This document shows, piece by piece, positions 16,927 to 26,104 of a DNA stretch of 33,619 nt. Made by a program: the position numbers and the translations under genes. How positions within the stretch are numbered: position 1 is the stretch's first letter; each line of letters opens with the position of its first letter. The stretch covers positions 23,716-57,334 of the forward strand of contig MU602727.1 of assembly GCA_025201865.1 (NCBI GenBank), given 5' to 3'. Under the pieces are notes generated by a model that did no database searches, had not been told where the DNA came from, and saw only the letters and a list, made by a program, of their open reading frames with translations. This DNA is from Ramicandelaber brevisporus. Its lineage: Eukaryota; Kickxellomycota; Ramicandelaberales; Ramicandelaberaceae.

Positions 16927-17640
16927 ATGACTTCAGCAACGCTCAGACAGCTTGCAAAGCGTCTCCAGGCAGATGGTGTGCGAAGGCTGGTTGTGCTAGA
17001 CTCCTCTTTCAATCCTCCAACAGTTGCACACGCTGCAATCCTGCGACAGGCTGCAACCCGTATCTTTCAACCCTCGGTCCAACCCGGCCGCGACGCATGT
17101 CTTCTATTGATTGCCGAGAGGAATGCCGACAAAGGCGATATCAGCTCAGACACTGCGCAGAGGCTCCGGCTGATGAGCGCATTTGCTAAAGACTGCGAGG
17201 ATGTCATGGCTCCAATTCACATCGCGACGACAGCTTCACCCCTTTTCATTGACAAACTTGTTGAAGCTCAGAGTGGTCAAATTAAACCAGAGATGATGGC
17301 CGTGCACTTTGTGATGGGACACGATACAGTTGTGCGGTTTCTGGATCCCAAGTATTATCAAGGCGACAGAGATGAAGATGGCGTTCCATCTGGTCTCAAG
17401 GTTTTCTTTGAGAAGCATCAGGGTAGGATAGTGGTGGCTCCGCGAACAGCTGAGGATGGCGCAAGTTCTATTATCATCCCTGTGTGTTTATCAAACTACA
17501 TCTCCGAGATGGATCCACTTGACACCGCGACCATGCTGGTGTCATCCACTCGTGTTCGGAATGCAATCCAGTGTGGCAACTTGGATGCAGTTAAGCAACT
17601 TGTCACACCATCTGTTTACAAGCTATTAACTCAGAATTAA
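16927..17640 (+). CDS. POF1: Pof1-like nicotinamide-nucleotide adenylyltransferase family protein, 237 aa
   Basis: This is a HIGH-superfamily nucleotidyltransferase related to NMN adenylyltransferases and to yeast Pof1. The phosphate-binding loop is LDSSFNPPTVAH (residues 24-35), where Thr-x-Ala-His replaces the HxGH of canonical NMNATs. A central VMGHDTVVRFLDPKYY (129-144) matches the GxDT-x3-F-x-PKYY block of the family, and SSTRVR (206-211) is the C-terminal ISSTxIR motif. All three catalytic motifs are thus present. The likely reaction is transfer of AMP from ATP to a nicotinamide-type mononucleotide, but fungal Pof1 substrates are poorly fixed. The gene starts at ATG 16927, since the longer frame opens at a GTG within the repeat-rich leader, and converges on tRNA-Cys. 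Confidence 0.82.
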   Translation: MTSATLRQLAKRLQADGVRRLVVLDSSFNPPTVAHAAILRQAATRIFQPSVQPGRDACLLLIAERNADKGDISSDTAQRLRLMSAFAKDCEDVMAPIHIATTASPLFIDKLVEAQSGQIKPEMMAVHFVMGHDTVVRFLDPKYYQGDRDEDGVPSGLKVFFEKHQGRIVVAPRTAEDGASSIIIPVCLSNYISEMDPLDTATMLVSSTRVRNAIQCGNLDAVKQLVTPSVYKLLTQN

Positions 17641-17753
17641 ATAACGTATATGTATCTATGTATGTATATATAATCCGAGATGACTGCACTATGTCAGCAT
17701 AGGATTGCTACAATGGCTATGCAAAAGAAAGAATATATTGAGTTATAAAATGA

Positions 17754-17825
17754 AGGACCCTACCGGATTTGAACCGGTGACCTATCGGACTGCAGCCGAT
17801 TGCTCTACCACTGAGCTAAAGATCC
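17754..17825 (-). tRNA. tRNA-Cys (anticodon GCA)
   Basis: The minus strand folds as a complete 72-nt cloverleaf. The acceptor stem GGATCTT pairs with AGGGTCC (two G-U pairs). The D arm is GCTC-AGTGGTA-GAGC. The anticodon stem is ATCGG/CCGAT with loop CTGCAGT, giving anticodon GCA. The T arm is ACCGG-TTCAAAT-CCGGT. The discriminator base is U73, as expected for cysteine acceptance. Internal A and B boxes (TAGCTCAGTGG, GGTTCAAATCC) are intact, there is no intron, and a TTTT pol III stop lies just downstream. It sits between two convergent protein genes. Confidence 0.97.
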
Positions 17826-17902
17826 CTTGCTGTTTGAATATTTATTATAATTTAATACATTATTAACTCAATGTATAAGACAGTTATATAAAATGGTAGA
17901 AT

Positions 17903-18763
17903 TTAAGCAGCCAGCACAGCTTCCGCACGGTTCATCTTAGCTTCATACCGCGCCATTGTTAACCGATCCTTGAAATCGTGAATAACTGTAAATAGCATGA
18001 AAACTGCCAGGAACCCAGCAAGCAGCCCAATCACATACCCAGCCACTGCGCCTCCATATGTGCCATAGTCCAAGAATGGATAGATAAACACTCCGTATAT
18101 CCCATGTATCATCCACATCATACACGCGTACAACACTGGCGGAATGCAAAAGTACACTGCATGGGACCGCTTCATGATCATTCTATTGAGACTCATCTCA
18201 ATCAAAGCAAATGCAGAGTTGAGCGCATGGTATGAGACATCCGAGAGAATATATATTGTGTCGCTGTACTTGACCAGGCGGTGCAATGCTGTCCAGTAGA
18301 TTATAGTGACAATGAAAGCATACGGAATCGCAGTCTCGTAAACTAACCACAACAACACGTCGCTAAAGAAGTTTGGCAGTGCATCAAACAAGTGGTATCG
18401 ATTTGACTTGTGGAATGCTGCAACGCTTGTATGAACCGTGGCGGCCACCATATATGACGTCAATCCAATGTATGCGAGATTGGTAAAGAAATAGTAAACA
18501 GATAGAGCTTCGCCGTAGCTGATCATAACAGCAAGTGACCAGATATTCACAAGCAACATGTACACTGAGAGACATGCTCGGATAAAGAAGAGAGTGCGAG
18601 TGGAGACAAACGGCGAGGAAACGACTCGCTCGCGGTCAAACTCTTTGCGATGAAATGCGAACATCCGCTGCAATAAACTCTGCTCCTGCTGCGCCTGCTG
18701 CGCTTGCTGCTGTTGTTGCTGCGACTCTTGTCCACTGCTGGTTTCTTGCACGGCGTCGTTCAT
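17903..18763 (-). CDS. Multi-pass membrane protein, rolling-stone / FAR-17a-AIG1-like, 286 aa
   Basis: The N-terminus is glutamine-rich (QQQQQQ-AQQAQQ, residues ~16-27). About six hydrophobic helices follow: IRACLSVYMLLVNIWSLAVM, YYFFTNLAYIGLTSYMVAA, FFSDVLLWLVYETAIPYAFI, a helix with SYHALNSAFALIEMSLN, AVYFCIPPVLYACMMWMIHG, and AVAGYVIGLLAGFLAVFMLF. Three features recall the rolling-stone and AIG1/ADTRP group: an FTN pattern in the second helix, a His-Ala-x-Asn helix, and a late G-x-(I/V)-YPFLDYG loop. Some AIG1 proteins are lipid (FAHFA) hydrolases, but I would not transfer that activity here. The fold call is by pattern and moderately sure. The role is unknown. Confidence 0.6.
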   Translation of the reverse strand: MNDAVQETSSGQESQQQQQQAQQAQQEQSLLQRMFAFHRKEFDRERVVSSPFVSTRTLFFIRACLSVYMLLVNIWSLAVMISYGEALSVYYFFTNLAYIGLTSYMVAATVHTSVAAFHKSNRYHLFDALPNFFSDVLLWLVYETAIPYAFIVTIIYWTALHRLVKYSDTIYILSDVSYHALNSAFALIEMSLNRMIMKRSHAVYFCIPPVLYACMMWMIHGIYGVFIYPFLDYGTYGGAVAGYVIGLLAGFLAVFMLFTVIHDFKDRLTMARYEAKMNRAEAVLAA

Positions 18764-18815
18764 TGTTGTTGCTCGTCTTGTGTTATTGCAACTGTGAAAA
18801 AAGGAGAGGATTGTT

Positions 18816-18818
18816 GAG

Positions 18819-18849
<31 letters not shown>

Positions 18850-18853
18850 GAAG
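18816..18853 (+). repeat. GA-rich microsatellite
   Basis: A GAGAGAAAGAGAGAGAAAGA-type purine run lies about 55 bp upstream of the ATG of the minus-strand membrane-protein gene, so it reads as a CT-rich tract in its promoter or leader. Confidence 0.8.
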
Positions 18854-19032
18854 GACAAAACAAGGAGACTAAAGCCGTCCTTGATGATCCACATCAACTC
18901 CACTTCAGTGGATGAGTGCGCTTGATGTCACAAAAGGAAAGACATCTTTGAGCACGAAAACTATTCAATAAGATTTGAAACGATACAAACAAAAAATAAT
19001 GAGCTTTAGAGTATTGTTAAGACACAGGCTGA

Positions 19033-19530
19033 CTAGCCGTAGCAGCGGATTGGGTCGGTGCATCCCTTGGCAGCGCTCTGGCCACCCTTCTCCAGATACG
19101 CCTGGTGATACTCCTCGGCATTGTAGAACTTGGCGGCTGGCTCAATCTCCGTGACAATTGGATCGGTGTACTTCTTTTGCTCCTCTGCCTTGCTTGCCTC
19201 GGCCTTGACGCGCTGTTCGTCAGAGTGATAGAAGATGGCAGAGCGATACTGCGTGCCAATGTCGCCGCCCTGGCGGTTCAGAGTAGTCGGGTTGTGCTTG
19301 CCCCAAAACAGCGAGAGCAGCTTGTCGTAGGAGATGACAGACGGGTCAAACTCGAGCTGAACGGCTTCGGCGTGGCCAGAAGAGTCGGTGCAAACCTCCT
19401 TGTATGTGGGATCAGCAGTCTTGCCGGCAGTGTAGCCGACCCTGGTGGACAGGACGCCAGCCTGGCGCTGGAAGAGAAGCTCGACGCTCCAGAAGCAGCC
19501 TGCAGCAAAGGTGGCAAGCTGTTTGGACAT
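19033..19530 (-). CDS. MXR1: Peptide methionine-S-sulfoxide reductase MsrA, 165 aa
   Basis: MsrA reduces the S epimer of methionine sulfoxide in proteins with electrons from thioredoxin. The catalytic Cys12 is in AAGCFWSVE. Family blocks follow: [50 protein letters not shown] and [11 protein letters not shown]. The C-terminus has two cysteines (Cys156 and Cys163, [11 protein letters not shown]), a suitable resolving pair. I chose the ATG at 19530, which puts the active cysteine at the usual distance from the N-terminus. The longer frame to 19701 would add ~57 residues coding through a GT-rich leader. No targeting signal is seen with this start, so it should be cytosolic. It is divergent from UFD2. 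Confidence 0.95.
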   Translation of the reverse strand: MSKQLATFAAGCFWSVELLFQRQAGVLSTRVGYTAGKTADPTYKEVCTDSSGHAEAVQLEFDPSVISYDKLLSLFWGKHNPTTLNRQGGDIGTQYRSAIFYHSDEQRVKAEASKAEEQKKYTDPIVTEIEPAAKFYNAEEYHQAYLEKGGQSAAKGCTDPIRCYG

Positions 19531-19634
19531 TGTATTTATAATGTGTGAGTGTGCGAGTGTGAGTGTGTTTGTGTGAGGACAGTGCGAAGATGAGGCGACA
19601 CGCAAAGCAGGAAAACTGGGATGCAGCCTGCGTC

Positions 19635-19641
19635 TTTTATA
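19635..19641 (-). promoter_or_regulatory. TATA box for MXR1
   Basis: TATAAAA on the minus strand lies about 105 bp upstream of the MsrA ATG, a normal distance for a stress-type TATA promoter. No other TATA is closer. Confidence 0.5.
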
Positions 19642-19961
19642 GTGTGGACAGACAGTGCTGACATATTCAGACTCGAGGATGTTGTATCCGAGATTGATCA
19701 CGTCATTTGGCGACCATGGCAGCAGCGGGCTTCTCGATCCAATTGATGCCCAGCTCGGTGATGCTGAGCGTGACTTTGCCTACCGCCATGCCCATCCAAT
19801 GCGATTAAGCATGGGTTTACTGTGTACTTTGCAAAGAAAGACATGGGTGGTCTGTCCTGATGTGCACAGGAGCTTCGCGGACAATACACGTCGCTTTGTC
19901 CCTCTGTCCCTTTGTTTCTCTTTTTCTTTTTTTCTTTTTTCGATTGTTATTATTGTTGTTG

Positions 19962-19968
19962 TATAAAG
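19962..19968 (+). promoter_or_regulatory. TATAAAG element just upstream of UFD2
   Basis: TATAAAG ends 28 bp before the UFD2 ATG, behind a T-rich stretch. If it were a working TATA box, transcripts would begin almost at the ATG, so it may be incidental. Confidence 0.25.
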
Positions 19969-19996
19969 CGACTGCGGCGGCCCCCAAATAGACACG

Positions 19997-22900
19997 ATGG
20001 CAACGGCAGACTGGCAAGACAAGGCGTTCTCGCAGATCTTCGACCTGACGCTCGACCCGCGTATTCCAAACCGAGCATCACGCTTGGCTTTGACTCGTGT
20101 TGCTGATGAGCTTAGAGGCGAATCTGGCAATGACGCGGCCTTCAAACCCTACATCACGACGGACGTGCTCGATCGTGTGCTGCTGGTGCGCCTGACTCTC
20201 GATATCTACGCTCCAGGTGTACAGCCTGACTTGAGCGATCCGCAAGTTGCTTCGGCCATCGCACTCAAGAACAGCAGCCCAAGCCACCATTTGAACGGCG
20301 CAGCCTTTGAATACTTGCTTGCATGCTGGACAAGAGCTACTACAGTTAGACGCAACTTGGTCGGCATGTCGTCCCCAACAGCACGCAGTCCACAGCAACA
20401 GTCTAGGCAGCAGCAGCAGCAGCAACAACAACAGACTCCTCCGTCACCAGAGGCTATCAATGCTCGTGTGGCCGCTTTGGATCAGGCTATTGAACTCATT
20501 GTCAATTATGCAGGCTCTGTGCTGCTCAATCCCGAAGAGTTCCAGCAGCCCTTTGGTCGCAAGTATGTGAGTCGCTTGGCTGCTCTGACAGCTTTGGGTC
20601 GCAGTGTTGAGTATGGCGGACCTGGTCCTGAGCAGCTGGTTGAGCGGTTGCGTGTCACAAATGATTCATTGCCAAGTGGCATTTCCAACGAGTTTCTGGA
20701 TGCTCTGTTCAAATCACTGTCCGATGAAGATTTGGAACATCTCATCAAACCCATCTTGTCTCGACTGAGCGACGACTTGCTTCAGATGAACATCATGGGC
20801 GATTTCCTGCCAATTCTGGACATTTTGCAGCGTCTTGTAAACTTCCCAGTGGTTGCTGCGGCCATTGCTCGCCATCCCGACTTTGTACCGCCAGAAAACA
20901 CACAGCCAAACTTCCTGGAGTTTAAAGCACTGCTCGGCCCATTCTTCCGCATGTCTGCATTCTACGACGAGGCACTGGACATCTTGCGAGCGCATTTTAC
21001 GGATTGCGAGTCTCGCATGCAGTCTGATTTGATTGCAGCACGCCAAGCTATTGGAGGTATCATAAAGACCATGCACGATCGCCAGTTCCAGATTATGGAC
21101 ACAATTGTGCGCAATGGCGAAGCGGCTCGCAAGCGCGTTCTTCAGTTGTTTGCTCTGATGGCGAACAAGAACGAGAAGCGCAATGCAACTTACACTCGTG
21201 GATTCTCTCTGTCGACTCGTGGCTTCCTGTCTAACTTGGCTGCAGTTGCGATTCGCTTCTGCGAACCAATTATGGACACCTCCTTCTCCAGGCTCCGTCT
21301 CATTGACCCAGATTATCTGCGCTTCTCAACCATTCTGAATGTACGCGAAGAGACAAAGCTCAGTGCCGACCAAGCTGAGTCCGATTCATACTATGGAAAG
21401 TCTATGCCAACATCCAACCAGCCTGGTCGACCTGAGCCCAAGTTTGTGACTGAAATCTTCTTCATCGCCCTTGCCCTGCATCGTCGTGGCAACATCTCTG
21501 CATTTGCGCAGTTCAAGGAGATTGAACGCGCTTACCAGCGTGCAAGCGATGAAGCTGCGGACGCCATTGTTCAGACTGCGGATGCTGCAACCCAGGCAGC
21601 CCATCGCCAAAGACAAGCCAACAAGAGCAAACTCAAGGATATGCAACAAGCCATGCATGCAGTGCTATTCAACCAGGATGAACTTCGCTTGCAGATGAGA
21701 TTGAGTGCTTTGACCATCGCTTGGGTTCTGCGCATTATTGATCCAACTCATCGGTTCCCAGCTGTTCCATTGCCAGTATCGCCTCTGCCCACTGAGTTCC
21801 CACCAACGCTGAGTCTGCAGCCAGAGTACATTCTGGATGATGTTGTGACAATGTATCGCAATATGTTGCATTACGACTTGGTACTGTTCCTGGAAGACTG
21901 GGATATGCTGCGCGTTGATGACTTCATCGCCTTGTCGCTGGTATTGCTGAATCGTGGCGAACAATCGGTGCGCAATCCGTACCTGAAGCAAGGTCTCGTT
22001 GAGGTCATCTTCTTGCTGGATTTCCACTTCTCGCCAAAGATGGATGATGAGGAGTTTGACCCCCACAACTTTGCCAACCCGCGCAACAATCCACGTCGAT
22101 ATGGCCGCGCTTCCGACTCATTCGAGGCTATGTTGAACCTCAACCACCTGGTCATTGAGCATCTCGTGCCTGTTTTGATGGACTTTTATGCAGCTGTTGA
22201 GCAGACTGGAACCCACTCTCAATTCTACGAGAAGTTCGAGACTCGCTACCGCATTACCCGCGTGTTCCGCAGCATCTGGAACAATCCGGCTCATCGTCAG
22301 CGCTTCCGTGACATGACTGAGCATCGTGCCGAGTTCTTTGTTCGCTACGCCAACCTGCTGATGAATGACACAACGTTCCTGCTTGATGAGACCATGAACT
22401 GCCTGGGCACCATCAACGGTATCGAGCGCGAGAAGGCCGATGCAAACCACTGGGCATCACTGACTGATCGTGAGCGCGAAGAGAAGGATGCCTTGATGGC
22501 GCAGTCCGAGGTACGCGTCAAGTCCGACATTGAGCTCTCGTGTGAAACTCTCCATCAGCTGTGCATGCTGACTGAAGCCACGCCAGAGCCATTCTTGCGT
22601 GAAGAGATTGTCGACCGTCTGGCAGCCATGCTTGACTCCAACTTGGCCAGCATGGCTGGACCTCGCATGTCAAACCTGCGTGTGAGCGATCCTGAGAAGT
22701 ACAAGTGGCGTCCACGCAAGTTCCTCTCGGACATTTTGACAATCTACATCAACTTGGCTCGGTTCCCAATCTTTGTGCAGGCTGTTGCTCGTGATGAGCG
22801 CTCGTTCAACTCAAGCTTGTTCCGTCGAGCATGCACCATTGCATCCAACTACGCTCTCAAGACTCACGGTGAGCTGTCCATCATTGCCAACTTTTTGCAA

Positions 22901-23188
22901 ACCGTCGAACAGAATCGTGCCGATACTGCTCGTGAAGAAGAACTACTTGGCGAAGACATTCCAGAAGAGTTCTTGGATCCAGTCATGTACACTTTGATGA
23001 GAGATCCGGTGCTTCTTCCAACGTCCAATCAAACTGTAGATATGGCTACCATCAAGAGCCATTTACTGAGCGACGAAAAGGATCCGTTCAACCGTATGCC
23101 GCTCACAATTGACATGGTGCAGCCCAATGTAGAGCTCAAACAGAAGATTGAGGCATGGATTGCAGAACGCCGCAGCCAGCGCAGTTAA
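19997..23188 (+). CDS. UFD2: Ubiquitin conjugation factor E4 (Ufd2), U-box ubiquitin ligase, 1063 aa
   Basis: Ufd2 extends ubiquitin chains on substrates of the ubiquitin-fusion-degradation pathway, working with Cdc48. The N-terminal variable region has a polyQ run (residues ~133-145). The large alpha-helical Ufd2 core begins near residue 185. It includes the blocks EFLDALFKSLSDEDLEHLIK, LLGPFFRMSAFYDEAL, TRGFLSNLAAVAIRFCEPIM, PYLKQGLVEVIFLLDFHFSP, and FMRYANLL-type repeats as FFVRYANLLMNDTTFLLDE. The U-box is at about 990-1058: IPEEFLDPVMYTLMRDPVLL, then a motif ending DPFNRMPLTIDMVQPN. A U-box has no zinc ligands, and none are present. The length is between yeast Ufd2 (961) and human UBE4B (1302). 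The gene has a single exon and begins at the first ATG of the frame. Confidence 0.96.
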   Translation: MATADWQDKAFSQIFDLTLDPRIPNRASRLALTRVADELRGESGNDAAFKPYITTDVLDRVLLVRLTLDIYAPGVQPDLSDPQVASAIALKNSSPSHHLNGAAFEYLLACWTRATTVRRNLVGMSSPTARSPQQQSRQQQQQQQQQTPPSPEAINARVAALDQAIELIVNYAGSVLLNPEEFQQPFGRKYVSRLAALTALGRSVEYGGPGPEQLVERLRVTNDSLPSGISNEFLDALFKSLSDEDLEHLIKPILSRLSDDLLQMNIMGDFLPILDILQRLVNFPVVAAAIARHPDFVPPENTQPNFLEFKALLGPFFRMSAFYDEALDILRAHFTDCESRMQSDLIAARQAIGGIIKTMHDRQFQIMDTIVRNGEAARKRVLQLFALMANKNEKRNATYTRGFSLSTRGFLSNLAAVAIRFCEPIMDTSFSRLRLIDPDYLRFSTILNVREETKLSADQAESDSYYGKSMPTSNQPGRPEPKFVTEIFFIALALHRRGNISAFAQFKEIERAYQRASDEAADAIVQTADAATQAAHRQRQANKSKLKDMQQAMHAVLFNQDELRLQMRLSALTIAWVLRIIDPTHRFPAVPLPVSPLPTEFPPTLSLQPEYILDDVVTMYRNMLHYDLVLFLEDWDMLRVDDFIALSLVLLNRGEQSVRNPYLKQGLVEVIFLLDFHFSPKMDDEEFDPHNFANPRNNPRRYGRASDSFEAMLNLNHLVIEHLVPVLMDFYAAVEQTGTHSQFYEKFETRYRITRVFRSIWNNPAHRQRFRDMTEHRAEFFVRYANLLMNDTTFLLDETMNCLGTINGIEREKADANHWASLTDREREEKDALMAQSEVRVKSDIELSCETLHQLCMLTEATPEPFLREEIVDRLAAMLDSNLASMAGPRMSNLRVSDPEKYKWRPRKFLSDILTIYINLARFPIFVQAVARDERSFNSSLFRRACTIASNYALKTHGELSIIANFLQTVEQNRADTAREEELLGEDIPEEFLDPVMYTLMRDPVLLPTSNQTVDMATIKSHLLSDEKDPFNRMPLTIDMVQPNVELKQKIEAWIAERRSQRS
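20393..20433 (+). repeat. CAG/CAA tract in UFD2
   Basis: A run of CAG and CAA codons, interrupted by TCT AGG, encodes QQQSRQ followed by about nine glutamines in the N-terminal variable part of Ufd2. Confidence 0.8.
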
Positions 23189-24206
23189 ATCTTTTAGTTT
23201 CTCGCACACAATCATCTATTATCATCATTGTTTAAAGCAATCTTTAGCTTGATCATTGTCAGGATGACATCTACCTTGTGTATCCTTGACACGGGTGTAT
23301 ATATAGATCATTTGTGATATCTTCCAATTGAAAGGTAGTTTCGAGCGGATTTATCGGACTTGATTACTTCCGACATAGCGATTGGATAGTTCCTGGACAA
23401 GCCTTGAGCAACTTTCCCCAATAGGGATATCTCTCTTTCTCTCTCTCTCACTTTGAAAAAAAGATTGATTTGATGTCGACAGCGTATTGACGTTACCTGT
23501 GCAAGTCGAGCTCCTGGCTGAGTACCTGCAAGCAGGCAAGTTTGTGTACGCACACGCGCAAACGTCCATTGTGCGAGGCTTTCACTGCGATGGTCCCTCT
23601 CTCTCCCTCTCTCTCCCTCTCTCTCTCTCTTTTCTCTCTGCCCTATCCCACATTTCTCGAACTCGCACAGTGTCTCTGGAGAAGCACAGACAAAGTCTGG
23701 TTTTATTCACAACCTGTCTTTCACCAACAGCCAGACAACAAAAGCCGCCAACCACAACCACAACCACAACTCCAACTGCAATACACGCACAACCACAGCT
23801 TGTTTGCCACAAAGAAAAACAAGAAACAAAATACTATACACGAGCCGGCTTCAACTACCGAGACAATAACGGCAATCAAGCAGACAACTCTGCACTCCCA
23901 CGCATTCGCCGAAACTGCACACGCGCTTCCTTTCCCAAATCAGTTCGATACCTTCTCCCTCCTTTTCTCTTTCGCACTTTGCCTCACTCCATCAAAATAC
24001 AGCACAGCCAACCCTCCCCCAAACGCCTATATTCCCTCTCGTTCGTCTTGAGTATCAGAGTCTACGCCAGGTTTCTCCACAAACACGAAAAACAACAGCA
24101 ACAACAACAACAGCAACAGTAAAACCAGCAACGACGATAGCGACGAACAACAACAAACATAACGGAGTCGAACGAGCTGAACGAACAAAGAAGGCGAGTG
24201 ACAAAT
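23189..24206. other. Leader and promoter region of the Rho3-like gene
   Basis: This is about 1 kb without a convincing gene. CT microsatellites lie at 23431-23449 and 23595-23639, CAACCACAA repeats at 23750-23800, and a CAACAACAACAG tract at 24090-24120. A 211-codon frame (23487-24122) runs through these repeats, and its product would be mostly Ser/Leu, Thr and Gln runs. I read it as a long untranslated leader. Confidence 0.5.
23595..23639 (+). repeat. CT-rich microsatellite
   Basis: About 45 bp of CCCTCTCTCT-type repeats lie in the presumed leader region of the Rho3-like gene. Confidence 0.8.
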
Positions 24207-24926
24207 ATGGAGAACGCATTTGACACTGTACCAACATTGCGGCGTAAACTCGTGGCAGTTGGTGATGGCGCGAGCGGTAAATCGTGTCTATTGATAACGT
24301 TTGCGCATGGCTACTTTCCTATCTCATACGTGCCTACAGTATTCAGTGACTATGTTGCTCAAATCTACAACTTGCGTCCACCATCTCATAATCAATCTCA
24401 TCATCAATCTTATCCCCATCAGCAACAGCAACCGGTAAAGTATCATCCAAGGTTTGCAACGCCAAAAAATGTATCGCTGGCACTGTGGGATACCGCGGGA
24501 CAAGAAGACTACGACAGACTGCGGCCATTGTCTTATCCCGAGACTGACATTGTTCTAATTTGTTATGGAATCGATATGCCTGATTCGCTTGAAAATGTGA
24601 AAACAAAATGGATTGCCGAGGTTAAACACTTTTGTCCAACAGCGCCAATATTGCTAGTGGGCTGTAAACGCGATTTGAGAATGGATATGAACGTGATTAT
24701 GGAGTTGAGGAGAAGCGGATATGCGGGCACGGTGCAGTGGAAGGAAGGCGAAGATATGGCGAGGGCAATTGGAGCGTTAAGGTACATGGAATGCTCGGCA
24801 AAGTACAATGATGGAGTGACGGATGTGTTTGAGGAAGCAGCGAGGATTGCGATTGGAATGTACGACCGTCATGATGCAGCAAATGCTAGCAGAAAGAAGA
24901 GAAAGGTTCGGTGTACAATTTTATAA
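24207..24926 (+). CDS. Rho-family GTPase, Rho3-like, with a His/Gln-rich insert, 239 aa
   Basis: This is a Rho-subfamily small GTPase for actin and polarity signalling. The P-loop is GDGASGKS (19-26), switch I is [10 protein letters not shown] (41-50), and G3 is [20 protein letters not shown] (94-113). The G4 motif is CKRD (153-156), the Rho insert helix is at about 160-178, and SAK is at 197-199. It ends in a polybasic stretch (RKKRKVR) and a CTIL CAAX box, which predicts geranylgeranylation and plasma-membrane targeting. The block [20 protein letters not shown] resembles Rho3 most. The oddity is residues ~54-89: about 29 extra residues rich in His, Gln, Ser and Pro ([13 protein letters not shown]) in the beta2-beta3 hairpin, where Rho proteins normally have ~7. 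No good splice pair would remove them. I chose the ATG at 24207 over a GTG nine bases earlier. Confidence 0.88.
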   Translation: MENAFDTVPTLRRKLVAVGDGASGKSCLLITFAHGYFPISYVPTVFSDYVAQIYNLRPPSHNQSHHQSYPHQQQQPVKYHPRFATPKNVSLALWDTAGQEDYDRLRPLSYPETDIVLICYGIDMPDSLENVKTKWIAEVKHFCPTAPILLVGCKRDLRMDMNVIMELRRSGYAGTVQWKEGEDMARAIGALRYMECSAKYNDGVTDVFEEAARIAIGMYDRHDAANASRKKRKVRCTIL

Positions 24927-25034
24927 ACGTAAACAAACAACCGTTTGAAATGTGACGTTAATGTCTTGTTTTGCTAACTGTCGATTGTTATCTTCCTTTC
25001 GGTGTGTCTCTCCATTGCGATATAATTGTGAGTA

Positions 25035-25330
25035 AAAGCAGGAACACAGGCTTTAAAACTGGAGAGGAAAGAAGAAAGAGGGGACAGGACAGGATGGCTT
25101 GGCACGACAGACCAGTGGAGAACTCGGGAATTGCGACGATTAGAAATGGTTTCGATGTATATTTCGTGAAATGATGTTCTGCAGATGCTGCTGATTTGAT
25201 GTTTTCGAATACGGAGAGCATGCAAAGCTTGCAGTCCATCCCAGCTCACCGGCTGACAAATGAAGAAACAACAACCTGGATGCCTAATATCATCCGCACA
25301 ATGTTCAATCAATAATCTTTTGCGCTCCCG
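25035..25330 (-). pseudogene. Degraded paralogue fragment of the small secreted protein gene (3' end plus 3' UTR)
   Basis: On the minus strand, 25137-25092 matches the last codons of the secreted-protein gene (28463-28508) at 41 of 46 bases, including codons for VAIPEFSTGL-x-C. The stop TAA has become CAA, so the frame runs on. Downstream, 25060-25035 is identical over 26 bases to its 3' UTR (28557-28582). Upstream, 25243-25201 encodes W-x-C-K-x3-L-(S/T)-V, as in the intact gene. After a frame change, a FFICQPVSW block resembles its FWFLAAPVVLNW. About 40 extra bases lie between the two matching coding blocks. Lost stop, indel and frame change make a functional protein unlikely. The left limit is firm; the upstream limit near 25330 is a guess. 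Confidence 0.7.
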
Positions 25331-26104
25331 AATCAAAGGAGGCTTATTCTGAGGTCCGCTTCGGTTTAATTGGTAGTACAGCTAGACTGCGGAATGCGAT
25401 TGAGTTTTCTTTTCCATAGTCGAATGTTGTCTGCGGATATTCGGACATGTTGTGTGTCGAAGCCCAGCCATTCAGCGACGAGGGTGAAGGTGACCCAGGC
25501 CAATTCTTCTGGTTGACACACGCACACACACACGAGTCCACACACTCACGCACGAGCAAACAGTGCACTCGCTGCAACCGACCTTCTTCCTCACTATCTT
25601 TTCCAGACAAAACGAACACGACGGACAACCCTCATCACTAGCTCTTCATCTGCTACCCTTTACTCTCCTTTTTCTCTCTTTTTATTAAGCAGCAGCAGCG
25701 ACAGCAGCAGTAACAGCAATAGCAGTTTGCTTCGACCAGGAACGCGTTTTAATCGAATTTCTGGGACAGCAACAGCAACGTCAGCGACAACAGCGGCAAC
25801 AGCGAAAACAGCAACAACTTTTGGCTTTCTGCAAATCAACGATCTTTGTTTGGCGAAAGTACTCTCCCTTCTCACCTCTTTTCGCCTCCTCTTTCATCTG
25901 TGGTATAGCGGTTGTCAGTTAGCGCGTCCATCTCTACCTCCTACCTCCTACTTCTCTGCTCACCTGCTTGGCTCTCCTCAAAGTGCAACCTCTCGTCTGC
26001 ACTAACCCTATTTTACCTACCCACCCTTTTCTATCTCTATCACTGTCTCTATCTCTATCTATATCCCTCTCTTGGGTAGACTCTCTGTTAGATTGATATC
26101 TCAG

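Larger units (their letters stand above)
19531..19996. other. Divergent promoter between MXR1 and UFD2
   Basis: This is 466 bp with a minus-strand TATA box at 19635-19641 serving MXR1 and a T-rich run plus TATAAAG (19962-19968) before UFD2. The first part (19531-19580) is a GTGTGAGTGTG repeat. No gene is recognised. Confidence 0.5.

Noticed and set aside
17024-17035. Thr-x-Ala-His in place of HxGH in the Pof1-like protein considered as loss of activity
   Set aside because: As far as I recall, fungal members of this family commonly have NPPT-x-AH, and the other two motifs are intact, so this is not evidence of inactivation.
23487-24122. A 211-codon plus-strand frame upstream of the Rho3-like GTPase
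   Set aside because: It begins at a non-ATG codon, runs through CT and CAA microsatellites, and would encode mainly Ser/Leu, Thr and Gln runs. A leader is more likely.
24360-24480. The Rho3-like insert considered as an unspliced intron
   Set aside because: No reasonable donor lies near the left border of the insert (GTCCAC is poor), and the segment is open and in frame. I kept it as coding but list RNA-seq as the test.
25895-25940. A tRNA-like start (GGTATAGCGGTTGTCAGTTA) suggestive of a D arm
   Set aside because: No anticodon arm, T arm or pairing acceptor follows, so no cloverleaf can be formed.
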